Shown piece by piece: positions 43,496 to 52,302 of a stretch of DNA of 64,000 bases; within the stretch, counting starts at the first letter, position 1; the number at the start of each line of letters is the position of its first letter. A program made the position numbers and the translations under genes. The stretch is from Paenibacillus woosongensis (GTDB lineage Bacteria > Bacillota > Bacilli > Paenibacillales > Paenibacillaceae). The stretch spans positions 3,286,001-3,350,000 of the forward strand of contig NZ_CP126084.1 in assembly GCF_030122845.1 (NCBI RefSeq), given 5' to 3'. The notes under the pieces were generated by a model that saw only the letters and a list, made by a program, of their open reading frames with translations, had not been told where the DNA came from and searched no databases.

Positions 43496-45739
43496 CTATT
43501 CAGGCTGATGTTCCGGCAAGCTTTCGTAAAACTTCTTCAGCGCATAGTAGCCGGATTTTAAATTCTCGGTGTAATTCACGGTTTCCCAAGGCGACCAAGT
43601 ATATTTCGGCTGCTCCGCAAGATCGACGGGCCCGTCTTTGCCCGGGCCGAATATTTCCTGGCTCTTGCGGTCTTTAATCCAGGGCACGAAAGTGATTCCG
43701 TCCGTCTGGGCCGTCGTAAACGAGCGGTCCTTCTTGAGCGGCCCATAATCAATGACCTGAAGGGAGCTGGGGTCTGCGAAGCCAAGCAGCATCCAGGGAA
43801 TGCGAAGCTCTACTTCGCGGCCGCTATATTGCCACGAAGTCAGCGAATTGAAGTTCTCATCCTTCCGATCCGAAGTTCCCCGCACCAGACTGCCGACTGT
43901 CATATCCTGAAACGGCTGGCTGAGCCTCGTATCCGGCGGAGACATCGTCAAGCTGACGGCAAGCTTCCAGGGTTGGAACTGCACCTTCTCTTCCTCGGTC
44001 GGATCCGCGAGCATCCAGTGGCCGTACCGTCCATAGAGACGGCGGTGGAAATCATAGCTCGGCGCAGTCTTTACCTCTGTCTCGTCATCCTGGCCGACGA
44101 CGACCAAATTTTCCAGCCCATCGCTCAGCTTGATGCCGGGGAGCTCGGTAACCGGCTCGTTCCCGCCTGGCTGCGTACTCGTTCCCAGATAGATTTGCCG
44201 GGCTTTCGGATCAAAATCCTCACTTAATGTGAGCCCTACGTATACGTAAGCCTCGTCATGCGTCACGCGGAACCGTTCAATACCGGGAGCAGGCTTGTCC
44301 CACGACTTCACCTCTCCTTCCGGCAGCGCGTCCCAGTCGCTCAGCTTGCCGTCGATGATAATGTCCTCCTCTTTGCCAGGACCCATGGCGACGATGCCGA
44401 ACAGCTTCTCGTTCGTCAGGACATTCAGCCAATAGGAGCGCCGATCCTCAGGAATTTCAAAGCGCATCGTATTCCATGTCTTCTTGAACCACTCATCCTG
44501 CCACATGAACAATATGGCGCCAGAGTAGCCTTCGTCATAAATGTCTTTCGTCAGGGATACGTCGATTTCGGCCTTTTCGTCATCGCTGTGCCCGCCTTGA
44601 TTCCGTCCGCCGGGACCGATATGCGATACGCCCAAAGACGCAGGTACGCCGTATTCCGTAACCATGATCGGAATATCCTTGTAATGGGCCTTTAACTGTC
44701 GCAGGTAAGCCTTATACGTATTGAATCCGCCGTTACCGTCCGGAATCGTCTCCAGCGTCTTGTCGAGATGGAAAAAATCCGGGTAGTACGGATAAACGTG
44801 ATAGGCCGCGAAGTATCCGGCCTCCCAATCGACCGGCTCTATGTGCGTCGCATCCACGCTGGCCAAGTCCTCCTCGAACAAGGGCTCTCCGGGATGCTCA
44901 AGCACGTCCGTTGTGACCCAGTTCGTAAAGGTCATCGGATGCTGCCAGCCGTAACCGGCTTCCAGTTCAGCCGTCTGATCGATTAGCTCGGCGAGCCAGC
45001 TCTCGAACGGACTGGCCTCGTCCAGCGCAGAGAACCGCTTGCCCCGGTAAGGCTCTATGGAAGCATATTGCGTATTCGTGTTGTCAACCATTTCGGGATC
45101 CCACTCCGTACCGATATGCCAGGCCATCAAATAACGCCCTGCATTCGCTCTGTACTTTCCTCCCGAAGCTCCCGGCTGGACCGGTATTTTTAAATCTCCG
45201 TATACGGCCTTTACCGCTTTTTCGATTTCTTTATGGAATGCTTCCTTGATTCCAGGGTTATATGCATCCTTAAGCTCAATCAATTGTTCCTCAGGCGACC
45301 AAATGCCTTGAATGAAGTACAGCGGATCGTCTCCCTTTTCTTTGTTGTATTTGACTAAGGACGTATAAAACACCGGATTATGCACGGTATAGATACGAAT
45401 CACGTTGGCGCCCATATCATCGATTTGCTTGAACCAACGCAGATAATCCTCTTCAGTGATCGGGAATTCCCCGGGAAAATGACCAGGAACCGTAGCTCCC
45501 AAGTTGACGCCTTTCACGAAAATCTCCTGCCACTTTCCCTCACCCTTGTACTCCATGAACCGGTCTCCCGAAGTTTGGAATTTGATTTTTGCACCGTCCG
45601 CGGTTTGGAACGTCGCAAGAGATGGAGGCAGATTTTGAATGATAAGGTAGATCCCACCGGCGATCAGAATACCGCCGAGTACGAGTAAAATAATTAACCT
45701 TTTTCGCGCTAACGTTGTCATCGGGTTTGCTCTTGTCAC
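43496..45739 (-). CDS. Membrane-anchored glycosidase-like protein with CBM9-like domain
   Basis: About 747 residues. The N-terminal TM is LIILLVLGGILIAGGIYLII. A GH5/GH2-like TIM barrel (about 50-440) has VKGVNLGATVPG, NVIRIYTVHNP, YLMAWHIGTEWDPE and MVTEYGVPAS, the last placing a Glu where GH-A nucleophiles sit. A C-terminal CBM9-like segment (about 470-640) has IDGKLSDWDALP and DEAYVYVGL. It probably trims or binds the polysaccharide made by the operon outside the membrane. GTG (45739) or ATG (45721) may start it; the GAGG ribosome site fits neither ideally. It is first in the operon. Confidence 0.7.
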   Translation of the reverse strand: MTRANPMTTLARKRLIILLVLGGILIAGGIYLIIQNLPPSLATFQTADGAKIKFQTSGDRFMEYKGEGKWQEIFVKGVNLGATVPGHFPGEFPITEEDYLRWFKQIDDMGANVIRIYTVHNPVFYTSLVKYNKEKGDDPLYFIQGIWSPEEQLIELKDAYNPGIKEAFHKEIEKAVKAVYGDLKIPVQPGASGGKYRANAGRYLMAWHIGTEWDPEMVDNTNTQYASIEPYRGKRFSALDEASPFESWLAELIDQTAELEAGYGWQHPMTFTNWVTTDVLEHPGEPLFEEDLASVDATHIEPVDWEAGYFAAYHVYPYYPDFFHLDKTLETIPDGNGGFNTYKAYLRQLKAHYKDIPIMVTEYGVPASLGVSHIGPGGRNQGGHSDDEKAEIDVSLTKDIYDEGYSGAILFMWQDEWFKKTWNTMRFEIPEDRRSYWLNVLTNEKLFGIVAMGPGKEEDIIIDGKLSDWDALPEGEVKSWDKPAPGIERFRVTHDEAYVYVGLTLSEDFDPKARQIYLGTSTQPGGNEPVTELPGIKLSDGLENLVVVGQDDETEVKTAPSYDFHRRLYGRYGHWMLADPTEEEKVQFQPWKLAVSLTMSPPDTRLSQPFQDMTVGSLVRGTSDRKDENFNSLTSWQYSGREVELRIPWMLLGFADPSSLQVIDYGPLKKDRSFTTAQTDGITFVPWIKDRKSQEIFGPGKDGPVDLAEQPKYTWSPWETVNYTENLKSGYYALKKFYESLPEHQPE

Positions 45740-46391
45740 CTCGCTATTTTTTTGTATGCAGGCGATTTTACCAGTACGGTCCCCTCACACCTCCACTCCT
45801 CTCGTATTACCTCTATCATTAACCAAGTACTCTAATAAAGTAACTAGGCTAATAGAAGTGTTTTCCATTTGGGCCCTATCCTGCATAATAGAAGCCTTTT
45901 AGCTCTTGCTTCCCGGTTTTCTTGCATGATCGCCTTTTAACAACTGCACCTCTCGTCCTTATGAAAAAGACTTGAAAACGAAGCATTCCTATGCTGCATT
46001 TCCAAGTCGCTGTTTTCAGAGAAGTACAGTGCTCCTGCTGTTCGCTCATATTAGACGCGCAACTTTTTTCGAAGTTTCGATCTATTTTTACACCCGTTTC
46101 CATAAAGGTTACAAAATTGATACCAAAGTCTCGTGCAAAAATCGCTTAATAACGCGGCTTTATAGCATTTTGTTAAATTCTGTTATCCCCTAAAAAAACG
46201 TGCGCTGGTCCTATACTAGTTGCTATCCCTTTTCGATAATTTCGTTCCGGATTTTTCCATAGGACTACGTGATCCCGCCGATGACTTCTTGCCCATTTTC
46301 CTCCCCGCAACAAGTACCATAAAATTACATTTATTATAATATAAAGGAACTATATCGAAGTATCCATTTTCCATAAAATTCACTTGCGTAA
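45740..46391. other. Gene-free AT-rich interval between the polysaccharide operon and SOS cassette
   Basis: About 650 bases with no convincing gene. Short frames lack ribosome sites and family resemblance. The left end should hold the promoter of the polysaccharide operon (TAAAAT near 45765 on the minus strand is a weak -10 candidate). The right end is the upstream part of the SOS promoter. No repeat, tRNA or clear terminator was found. Confidence 0.4.
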
Positions 46392-46436
46392 CGAACTTAT
46401 GTTCGGTGTATAATATATAAAACGAATATACGTTCG
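46392..46436 (+). promoter_or_regulatory. SOS promoter with two LexA boxes
   Basis: CGAACTTATGTTCG (46392-46405) is a perfect match to the Bacillus LexA box CGAAC-N4-GTTCG. CGAATATACGTTCG (46423-46436) is a second box with one mismatch, 31 bases on. TATAAT (46409-46414) between them is the -10, so both boxes overlap or flank the RNA polymerase site. Repression by LexA and induction by DNA damage are inferred with good confidence. Confidence 0.85.
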
Positions 46437-46456
46437 CATTACGGTGGTGAAATATC

Positions 46457-46825
46457 ATGATTAACTCAACAATCGAGACAGAAGAGGATATTCAAATCAT
46501 CAAAGAGTACACCTTGCTGCCTATTTTGCTGGATATGCTGGCAAGGGATATTGAGGAGCTTAGCCTGCAGCAGAATAAATTGATTTACAATCTCGTGATC
46601 TTTTATCTTAAGGGAATTGAAAGCAGCATCCATCTAGAGCTGAAAACCCTCAGAAGCAAAATGCGGCAGCAGCGCATTCAAGTGCTGGACACGACGATGA
46701 ACGCGCTGGGCGTCGAAGTAGAGTACAAGGTTCGAGGGTATATTCACCGCTTCAAAATGCTCAGAAGCCTGGTGAAGGCGGAGCTGATGATACTTCTTAT
46801 GAGACTGTGGGAGGCGCCCAAATGA
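46457..46825 (+). CDS. Small helical protein A of the SOS polymerase cassette
   Basis: A 122-residue, almost entirely helical protein that I do not recognise. It is clearly related to residues about 52-170 of the protein at 48090-48608: EDIQIIKEYTLLPILLDML corresponds to KDIEVIRSYIILPVALEIV, and RQQRIQVLDTTMNALGVEVEY to LEQGIRIFEPSMDGLDIRY. GGTGGTG lies 7 bases before the ATG. It is first behind the LexA boxes, and its stop overlaps the polymerase start (ATGA). The likely role is as an accessory factor of the Y-family polymerase; this is inference from position and paralogy. Confidence 0.75.
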   Translation: MINSTIETEEDIQIIKEYTLLPILLDMLARDIEELSLQQNKLIYNLVIFYLKGIESSIHLELKTLRSKMRQQRIQVLDTTMNALGVEVEYKVRGYIHRFKMLRSLVKAELMILLMRLWEAPK

Positions 46826-48093
46826 TAAGCGCGCGCGAAAGGACGATTTTTTTGGCGGATTGCCAAAGCTTCTATGCCAGCATCGAGAAAGCGGATCATC
46901 CGGGATGCCAGAACAAACCGGTAGCCGTAGCAGGAGACCCCGCCCGCCGTTCAGGAATTATTCTGGCGGCCTGCCCCATCGCCAAAAGCTTTGGGGTAAC
47001 TACGGCGGAGCGTCTGGGAGAAGCGATCCGCAAATGCCCGGGTCTCGTCGTCATGCGCCCGCGGATGCAGCATTACATCGATGTATCTCTGATGATTACG
47101 GACATTTACCGGGAATACACCGATTTGGTCGAAGTTTTTTCGATCGACGAGCAATTTCTCGACGTATCGGGAAGCCTGCACCTGTTCCAGGACGATCCGC
47201 TCGCCATGGCGAGGTCGATTCAGCAGAAGGTGCTCAAGCAGACCGGCGTATGGGTACGCATCGGCATCAGCTCCAACAAAATGCTTGCCAAGCTGGCTAC
47301 CGACATCTGGGCGAAGAAAAATGAGAGCGGACTATATGTCCTGCCCAAAGCTAATGTGCCTGAGGCGCTTTGGCCGCAGCCGATTCCCAAAATGTTCGGG
47401 GTCGGCTCCCGTATGGCCGCTCACTTCACCCGGCTCGGAATGTACCAGATCGGCGATATTGCCCAGACACCGCTGCCGGTGCTAAAGGACAAATTCCGCG
47501 CCCGCTTCGGCAAGCAAAGCGATATTCAGGCGGAGGTCATGTGGAGGACGGCGAACGGGCTTGACGATTCCCCGGTGACGCCGCGCACCTTCGACGCCGC
47601 GCCGAAATCGGTCAGCCATATGATGACGCTGCCGCGGGACTATGCCGAGCCGGATGAGATCGACACCGTATTGCTTGAGCTTGTGGAGGAGGTCTGCCGG
47701 GATTGCCGGCGCAAAGGTTATATGGGGCAGGTCGTTACCGTCAGCTGCCTGTGCAGTCCCTATGATGCACGCCTCGGCTTCTCCCGGCAGATGAAGATGG
47801 CCGATCCGACCCATCATACAAATACCGTCTACGAAGCGGCCAAGAGACTGTTCTATCGCCACTGGAACACTCTGCCGGTACGCCGCTTAGGCGTTGCGCT
47901 TAGCGGTCTTGCCTCCGATCAGGGCTACCAGCTGACCCTTTTTGAGGATCAAGTAAAGCTTCGGGCCTTGGACAAAGCAACCGATCTGATTAAAGACCGC
48001 TACGGCAGCGCGGCGATTATGAGAGCCTCCTCATTGACGACATCAGGGCAGGCCAGAGAACGGGCAAGAAAGATTGGAGGGCACTATAAATGA
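46822..48093 (+). CDS. Y-family (UvrX/PolY2-type) translesion DNA polymerase
   Basis: A 423-residue DinB/ImuB-superfamily polymerase. The catalytic acidic residues are kept: Asp13 (FLADCQSFYASIE) and Asp109-Glu110 (SIDEQFLDV), so it should be active. The helix-hairpin-helix/thumb follows (PKMFGVGSRMAAHFTRLGM), then the little finger. A beta-clamp motif QLTLF is at 370-374. It resembles Bacillus UvrX/YqjW, which copy damaged DNA under SOS. It overlaps both flanking genes by ATGA, so all three are coupled. GGGAGG lies 7 bases before the ATG. Confidence 0.93.
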   Translation: MISARERTIFLADCQSFYASIEKADHPGCQNKPVAVAGDPARRSGIILAACPIAKSFGVTTAERLGEAIRKCPGLVVMRPRMQHYIDVSLMITDIYREYTDLVEVFSIDEQFLDVSGSLHLFQDDPLAMARSIQQKVLKQTGVWVRIGISSNKMLAKLATDIWAKKNESGLYVLPKANVPEALWPQPIPKMFGVGSRMAAHFTRLGMYQIGDIAQTPLPVLKDKFRARFGKQSDIQAEVMWRTANGLDDSPVTPRTFDAAPKSVSHMMTLPRDYAEPDEIDTVLLELVEEVCRDCRRKGYMGQVVTVSCLCSPYDARLGFSRQMKMADPTHHTNTVYEAAKRLFYRHWNTLPVRRLGVALSGLASDQGYQLTLFEDQVKLRALDKATDLIKDRYGSAAIMRASSLTTSGQARERARKIGGHYK

Positions 48094-48608
48094 GCAAGAA
48101 GCTATCAGGCAACGGCCTTTGGGAATCAAGCCGGATGATGCTCCCCCAGCATAAGGAGCAGTCCGTATCAGCCAGCCGGCAGGCGGCGGGTGAAGCAGCA
48201 GCAGGCGGGGCCGCGCACCGGACCGTTTCTCCTCCAACGGCCAAGGATATCGAAGTCATCAGGAGTTACATCATTTTGCCTGTAGCTCTCGAAATCGTCG
48301 AGAAGAAGAACAGGGAAGTCGAAATGTCGGCCCAGACCTTCAAAGCCCTCTATGCCGCAGCGACGAAAGTGTTGGCTCAGCATATCCGCGGAGATATCCA
48401 GCGATACCGCAAATCCCTTCTGGAGCAGGGCATTCGCATTTTCGAGCCGTCGATGGACGGTCTGGACATCCGCTATCGCTTCGTATGCCGCGGCATGGAA
48501 GACGAGTTTACAATGACCAGGGATTATTTGAAATCCCAAGTCAGCCTGGCGATCGGCCATTACACGAACCATTTGACTGCGATTTTGCGCGGAACGGGCA
48601 AGCGCTAA
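48090..48608 (+). CDS. Small protein B of the SOS cassette: YolD-like tag plus helical domain
   Basis: A 172-residue protein. Residues 1-23 (NGLWESSRMMLPQHKE) match the N-terminal signature of YolD-like proteins that accompany Y-family polymerases in bacilli. The rest of YolD is absent. An Ala/Gly/Ser linker (24-50) leads instead to a helical domain (52-170) paralogous to the small protein at 46457. GGAGGG lies 8 bases before the ATG, which overlaps the polymerase stop. The fusion suggests the YolD tag binds the polymerase and the helical domain is shared by both accessory proteins; this is inference. Confidence 0.75.
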   Translation: MSKKLSGNGLWESSRMMLPQHKEQSVSASRQAAGEAAAGGAAHRTVSPPTAKDIEVIRSYIILPVALEIVEKKNREVEMSAQTFKALYAAATKVLAQHIRGDIQRYRKSLLEQGIRIFEPSMDGLDIRYRFVCRGMEDEFTMTRDYLKSQVSLAIGHYTNHLTAILRGTGKR

Positions 48609-48725
48609 ATCCGGGCGTTTTACGGGCGGCCGACAAAGTTACCCGTCCAATTAATCCCTCCCTCCCCTGCATATTTATAGTGTATACCCGCCATTAGCAG
48701 GCAATCAGAAGTGGAGGTGAGCATA

Positions 48726-49409
48726 ATGCTGGTACAGAAATATACGCTGTTGCCGGGCACATCCTACGCTACTTCTTACTATGTGGCGCAAAGCGTGCGG
48801 CCCGGACCAACCGCTATGATCGTTGCAGGGATACACGGCAATGAGACCGGCAGCATCCAAGCGGCTCGCAGGCTCGTCCGCATGCTGGGCACAGACGAGC
48901 TTAGGCTTCATACAGGACGTCTTGTCATCGTCCCTACGGTCAATAGGCGTGCATATCGCCAGCGTATTCGCGGCGTGCCGGATTTGAACCGCACCTTTCC
49001 CCGCAAAGCAGGCCAAACGGCAAAACATCCGCTATCCGCGGCGCTGTTTGATACAGCAAGACGCTATCGCCCCTCCTGGTATCTGGATCTTCATGAAGCG
49101 AACGGTTTATCGCAGCAGAACTCCAAGGTACTGGGCCAAACGCTGATCACTAATCCGGGCAGCCGATCCGTATCTGCCGCACGTAAAATCATCAAAGGAG
49201 TCAACCGCACCATCCGGGCCAAATCCCAATCCTTCAATCTGCGGCTGCATGAGCTGCCTGGCTCCTCCCGCACCGCCGCAGCCCGTATTCTTGGAGCACG
49301 GACAGTCACCGTAGAGACAGGCTGGAGCCTGCCCTTTTCCACCAGGGTACAATACCAAATCGATGTTGTACGCCGCTTTCTTGGCGAAGCGGGATTAACG
49401 AAGAGCTAA
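48726..49409 (+). CDS. Zinc-dependent succinylglutamate desuccinylase/aspartoacylase-like hydrolase
   Basis: A 227-residue M14-like amidohydrolase. Zinc-ligand segments are GIHGNETG (His, Glu) and YLDLHEAN (His). NRTFPRKAG provides the substrate-binding Arg, and the catalytic Glu is in TVETGWS. Substrate is unknown; family members remove acyl or peptide groups. The ATG at 48726 has GGAGGTGA upstream. It is monocistronic, 117 bases after the SOS cassette with no terminator seen between, so some read-through is possible. Confidence 0.82.
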   Translation: MLVQKYTLLPGTSYATSYYVAQSVRPGPTAMIVAGIHGNETGSIQAARRLVRMLGTDELRLHTGRLVIVPTVNRRAYRQRIRGVPDLNRTFPRKAGQTAKHPLSAALFDTARRYRPSWYLDLHEANGLSQQNSKVLGQTLITNPGSRSVSAARKIIKGVNRTIRAKSQSFNLRLHELPGSSRTAAARILGARTVTVETGWSLPFSTRVQYQIDVVRRFLGEAGLTKS

Positions 49410-49486
49410 CAAAGGCTCCGCATGCGGACTATCATATAGAAAGAAAAACGTTTACGACATACCTGACGAACCTCGAATATATTAAA

Positions 49487-49522
49487 AGAAACCGTTCGCC
49501 CCTGCAGGGACGAACGGTTTCT
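49487..49522 (-). terminator. Terminator between convergent genes at 49.5 kb
   Basis: AGAAACCGTTCG and CGAACGGTTTCT are exact inverted copies. On the minus strand TTTTAATAT follows, so it best serves the sporulation gene ending at 49561. Confidence 0.7.
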
Positions 49523-49560
49523 ACGCTCACCAACCTATGGCCCTCCAAACCAGCTGTACA

Positions 49561-49848
49561 TTACCTAAACATGCTCCATAACTTAAGGAGATGGAACGTA
49601 TTCCGAGGGTCGACTTTTTGAGCGATGACAAACTGGACGATTTGCTCCTCCTGCACGCTTGTCAAGCGTTCATTCAATATCGAGGTTGCCGATTTCACCA
49701 GCCGTCTGACCTTGACTCTATCCTGCAGGTCCGATTTAGTCAGACCATCGGCGAGGGACTTGATGCGCTCTTTTACGGCTGGGTTTTTCATTTTCAGCTT
49801 AATGCGTTCCACCAGCTGCGGACTGATGCCATATTGCTGATAACTCAA
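49561..49848 (-). CDS. spoVIF: SpoVIF-like sporulation protein
   Basis: A 95-residue helical protein starting MSYQQYGISPQLVERIKLKM, with KERIKSLADGLTKSDLQDRVKVRRLV and IVQFVIAQKVDPRNTFHLLKLW. I associate this with stage VI sporulation protein F, needed for late spore coat assembly in Bacillus. The assignment is from memory of the family and not certain. It is monocistronic, transcribed toward the hydrolase gene. The visible promoter region gives no clear sporulation sigma box. Confidence 0.6.
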   Translation of the reverse strand: MSYQQYGISPQLVERIKLKMKNPAVKERIKSLADGLTKSDLQDRVKVRRLVKSATSILNERLTSVQEEQIVQFVIAQKVDPRNTFHLLKLWSMFR

Positions 49849-49921
49849 AACTGTGTTACACCTCCCGTCACACGCTAATCCTCATTAATATATGACGGAT
49901 AGGATGTACATGTTGCCACAG

Positions 49922-49972
49922 AAAAAATGCCCTTGGCAAGCTAAGATTAAGATAAGCTTGCCAAGGGCATTT
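49922..49972 (-). terminator. Strong terminator, probably of the recG operon
   Basis: AAATGCCCTTGGCAAGCT and AGCTTGCCAAGGGCATTT are exact inverted copies with a 14-base loop. The T-run on the minus strand (TTTTTTC) shows it ends leftward transcription from recG. Confidence 0.8.
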
Positions 49973-49988
49973 CTCTCTGGCTCGTAAC

Positions 49989-50113
49989 GGACATGAGATC
50001 CGCTATTTGTTCTAAAATCGCCAAAATGGATACGGAACGGACACAGGAGCCTTTATTTGCTGCAAATCACAACAGAAACTCATTCATTTGCTCAAATAGC
50101 GGAACCTGTGTCC
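49989..50113. repeat. Three copies of a degenerate intergenic unit
   Basis: Units are at 49989-50014 (+, GGACATGAGATCCGCTATTT...), 50039-50067 (+, GGACACAGGAGCCTTTATTT...) and 50086-50113 (-, GGACACAGGTTCCGCTATTT...). The third is inverted, so GGACACAGG/CCTGTGTCC and CCGCTATTTG/CAAATAGCGG form dyads. The stretch 49975-50236 has no gene. A dispersed Paenibacillus repeat is possible. Confidence 0.55.
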
Positions 50114-50236
50114 AACAAACTATAAAATAGGACGATTTTCATAATATAACGGAACCACGGTCCGTCAGAACCCCGCCGGCGTTGTGCCCCTTCATTGCGA
50201 TTGCGATTGCGATTTTAAAGCCGATCGCGGTTCACA

Positions 50237-52288
50237 TCAATCGATCAGTTCGCCTTGAAACACCTGCTCCCGCTGCAGATACCCGCGCAGCGGCTCATAC
50301 TGCGGCGACGTCCAGAAGGCCTCGTCGCCGACCAAGCGAGCGGCATCGTCCCGCGCCGCCTCCAGCACCGCGAAATCGCTGACCATGTCCGCGATTCGGA
50401 ATTCCGGCACCCCGCTCTGCTTGGTGCCGAAGAAATCCCCGGGACCGCGCAGCTTCAGGTCCCGGCGAGCCACTTCGAAGCCGTCGTCCGTCTCAGTCAT
50501 GACCTTCATCCGTTCCTGACCGACCTCCGACTTCGGCTCGGCGATGAGCACGCAATACGAAGCGTGCTCCCCCCGGCCAACCCGGCCGCGCAGCTGATGC
50601 AGCTGCGACAGGCCAAAGCGGTCCGCGTCCATCACGATCATCAGCGTCGCGTTCGGCACGTCCACGCCGACCTCCACGACGGTCGTCGAAACGAGCAGTT
50701 GCACTTCATTGTCATAGAACGAACGCATGACCTCGTCCTTCTCGGCCGCGGTCATCCGTCCGTGCAGCAGCCCGACCTTGAAGTGCGGGAACGCCTGCTG
50801 CATCGAGACGTGCAGATCAATGGCATTCTGCACGTCCAGCTTATCAGACTCCTCGATCAGCGGGCAGATCAGATAAGCCTGCCTTCCCGCGGACACCTCG
50901 CGCTGGATAAACCCAAGCACGCGATCCATCATGTGATGCTTCACCCAATAGGTCGAAATCGGCTTGCGTCCCTTCGGCCGCTCGGACAGTGTGGACACGT
51001 CCATATCGCCAAAAGCCGTAATCGCCAGCGTGCGGGGAATCGGCGTCGCCGTCATCGTCAGCACGTCCGGATTGAAGCCTTTGCGCCGCAGGATGCTGCG
51101 CTGATTGACGCCAAACCGGTGCTGCTCGTCCGTCACGACCAAGCTGAGCGAACGGAAGAATACGTCCTCCTGAATAAGCGCATGGGTTCCGACGACGATA
51201 TCCGTTAGCCCCATTTGCAGCGAGGCAGTCAAATCCTTGCGCTTGCGCCCGGTCACACTGCCCGTAAGCAGGCCTACGGTAATGCCGAACGGCTCGAACA
51301 ACCGGGACAGTGAGCGCATATGCTGCTCCGCCAATATTTCCGTTGGCACCATAAATGCGCCCTGATGTCCCGATTTGACCGCCGCATACAGCGCAATGGC
51401 TGCCACAACCGTCTTGCCCGAGCCTACATCCCCCTGCAGCAGACGATTCATGCAGTACGGAGAACGCATATCCTGCAGGATCTCCAGCTCCACCTTCTTC
51501 TGGGCATCCGTCAGCTCAAAGGGAAGACTGCGAACGAACTCACGGATCGTCGCATTATCCACCTCATGCTTCACTCCGTCCATCCGCTCGTGATTCATCG
51601 CCCGGTAGGCCTGCAGCTTCAACTGAAACAGGAACAGCTCCTCATAGACCATCCGGCGGCGCGCCTGCTGCCCTTCCTCGCTGTCCTGCGGCTGATGAAT
51701 GCGCCAAATCGCCTGCCGTCTCGGCATCAGCTCATACTTACGCAGGAGCTCCGGCGGCAAAATTTCCGGAATCATCTCCCCATATTGCTGCAGGGCCTGT
51801 CCGATCGTCTTGCGCATCCAGGTCTGCGTAATTTTCCCGCCTACCGAATATACCGGCTGCAGGCTCCCGCTGCGCAGTGTGCCACGGTCAGGAAACTCCG
51901 ACTCCGAGACCGTCAATTGGCTGCGCCGCTGGTCCCATTTACCCGTGAGCACGATCTCCCGTCCCGCCGTCAGCTGATCCTTCAAGAAGTGACGGTTAAA
52001 CCAGGTCGCCGTGAACATCCAGTCCTCGGCCACCATTTTGCACGTCAGCCTCGATTTCCGGCCGTAGCGCTGCAGCACAGGCACTCCCATGATCTTGGCT
52101 TGGACAGTAATCCGGTCGCCGTCCTTCACCTCCGTCAAAGAGCGCAGCCGGTAATCCTCATACCGAAACGGATAATATTCCATTAAATCATTTACCGTAA
52201 AGATGCCAAAGGCGTGAAGCTCTCCTTCTTTGAGAGCACTCACGCCATTAACCTGCTTTACTGGAATTGCATTCAAATCCAAATTCAT
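50237..52288 (-). CDS. recG: ATP-dependent DNA helicase RecG
   Basis: A 683-residue helicase that remodels stalled replication forks and Holliday junctions. It has an N-terminal wedge/OB domain (about 60-160), Walker A in LQGDVGSGKTVVAAIAL, DEQH box (VVTDEQHRFGV), motif III TATPIPRTLA, and C-terminal helicase motifs including HQLRGRVGRG (QxxGRxGR). Length is standard. The ATG at 52288 has GAGGG 6 bases upstream. It follows degV by 14 bases, so they share an operon. Confidence 0.97.
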   Translation of the reverse strand: MNLDLNAIPVKQVNGVSALKEGELHAFGIFTVNDLMEYYPFRYEDYRLRSLTEVKDGDRITVQAKIMGVPVLQRYGRKSRLTCKMVAEDWMFTATWFNRHFLKDQLTAGREIVLTGKWDQRRSQLTVSESEFPDRGTLRSGSLQPVYSVGGKITQTWMRKTIGQALQQYGEMIPEILPPELLRKYELMPRRQAIWRIHQPQDSEEGQQARRRMVYEELFLFQLKLQAYRAMNHERMDGVKHEVDNATIREFVRSLPFELTDAQKKVELEILQDMRSPYCMNRLLQGDVGSGKTVVAAIALYAAVKSGHQGAFMVPTEILAEQHMRSLSRLFEPFGITVGLLTGSVTGRKRKDLTASLQMGLTDIVVGTHALIQEDVFFRSLSLVVTDEQHRFGVNQRSILRRKGFNPDVLTMTATPIPRTLAITAFGDMDVSTLSERPKGRKPISTYWVKHHMMDRVLGFIQREVSAGRQAYLICPLIEESDKLDVQNAIDLHVSMQQAFPHFKVGLLHGRMTAAEKDEVMRSFYDNEVQLLVSTTVVEVGVDVPNATLMIVMDADRFGLSQLHQLRGRVGRGEHASYCVLIAEPKSEVGQERMKVMTETDDGFEVARRDLKLRGPGDFFGTKQSGVPEFRIADMVSDFAVLEAARDDAARLVGDEAFWTSPQYEPLRGYLQREQVFQGELID

Positions 52289-52302
52289 TCCAATCCCTCG
52301 CT

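Noticed and set aside
50182..50382. GCGATT tandem near 50200 as a microsatellite or origin element
   Set aside because: Only three to four copies, at the end of recG; too short to call a repeat array or DnaA-box cluster.
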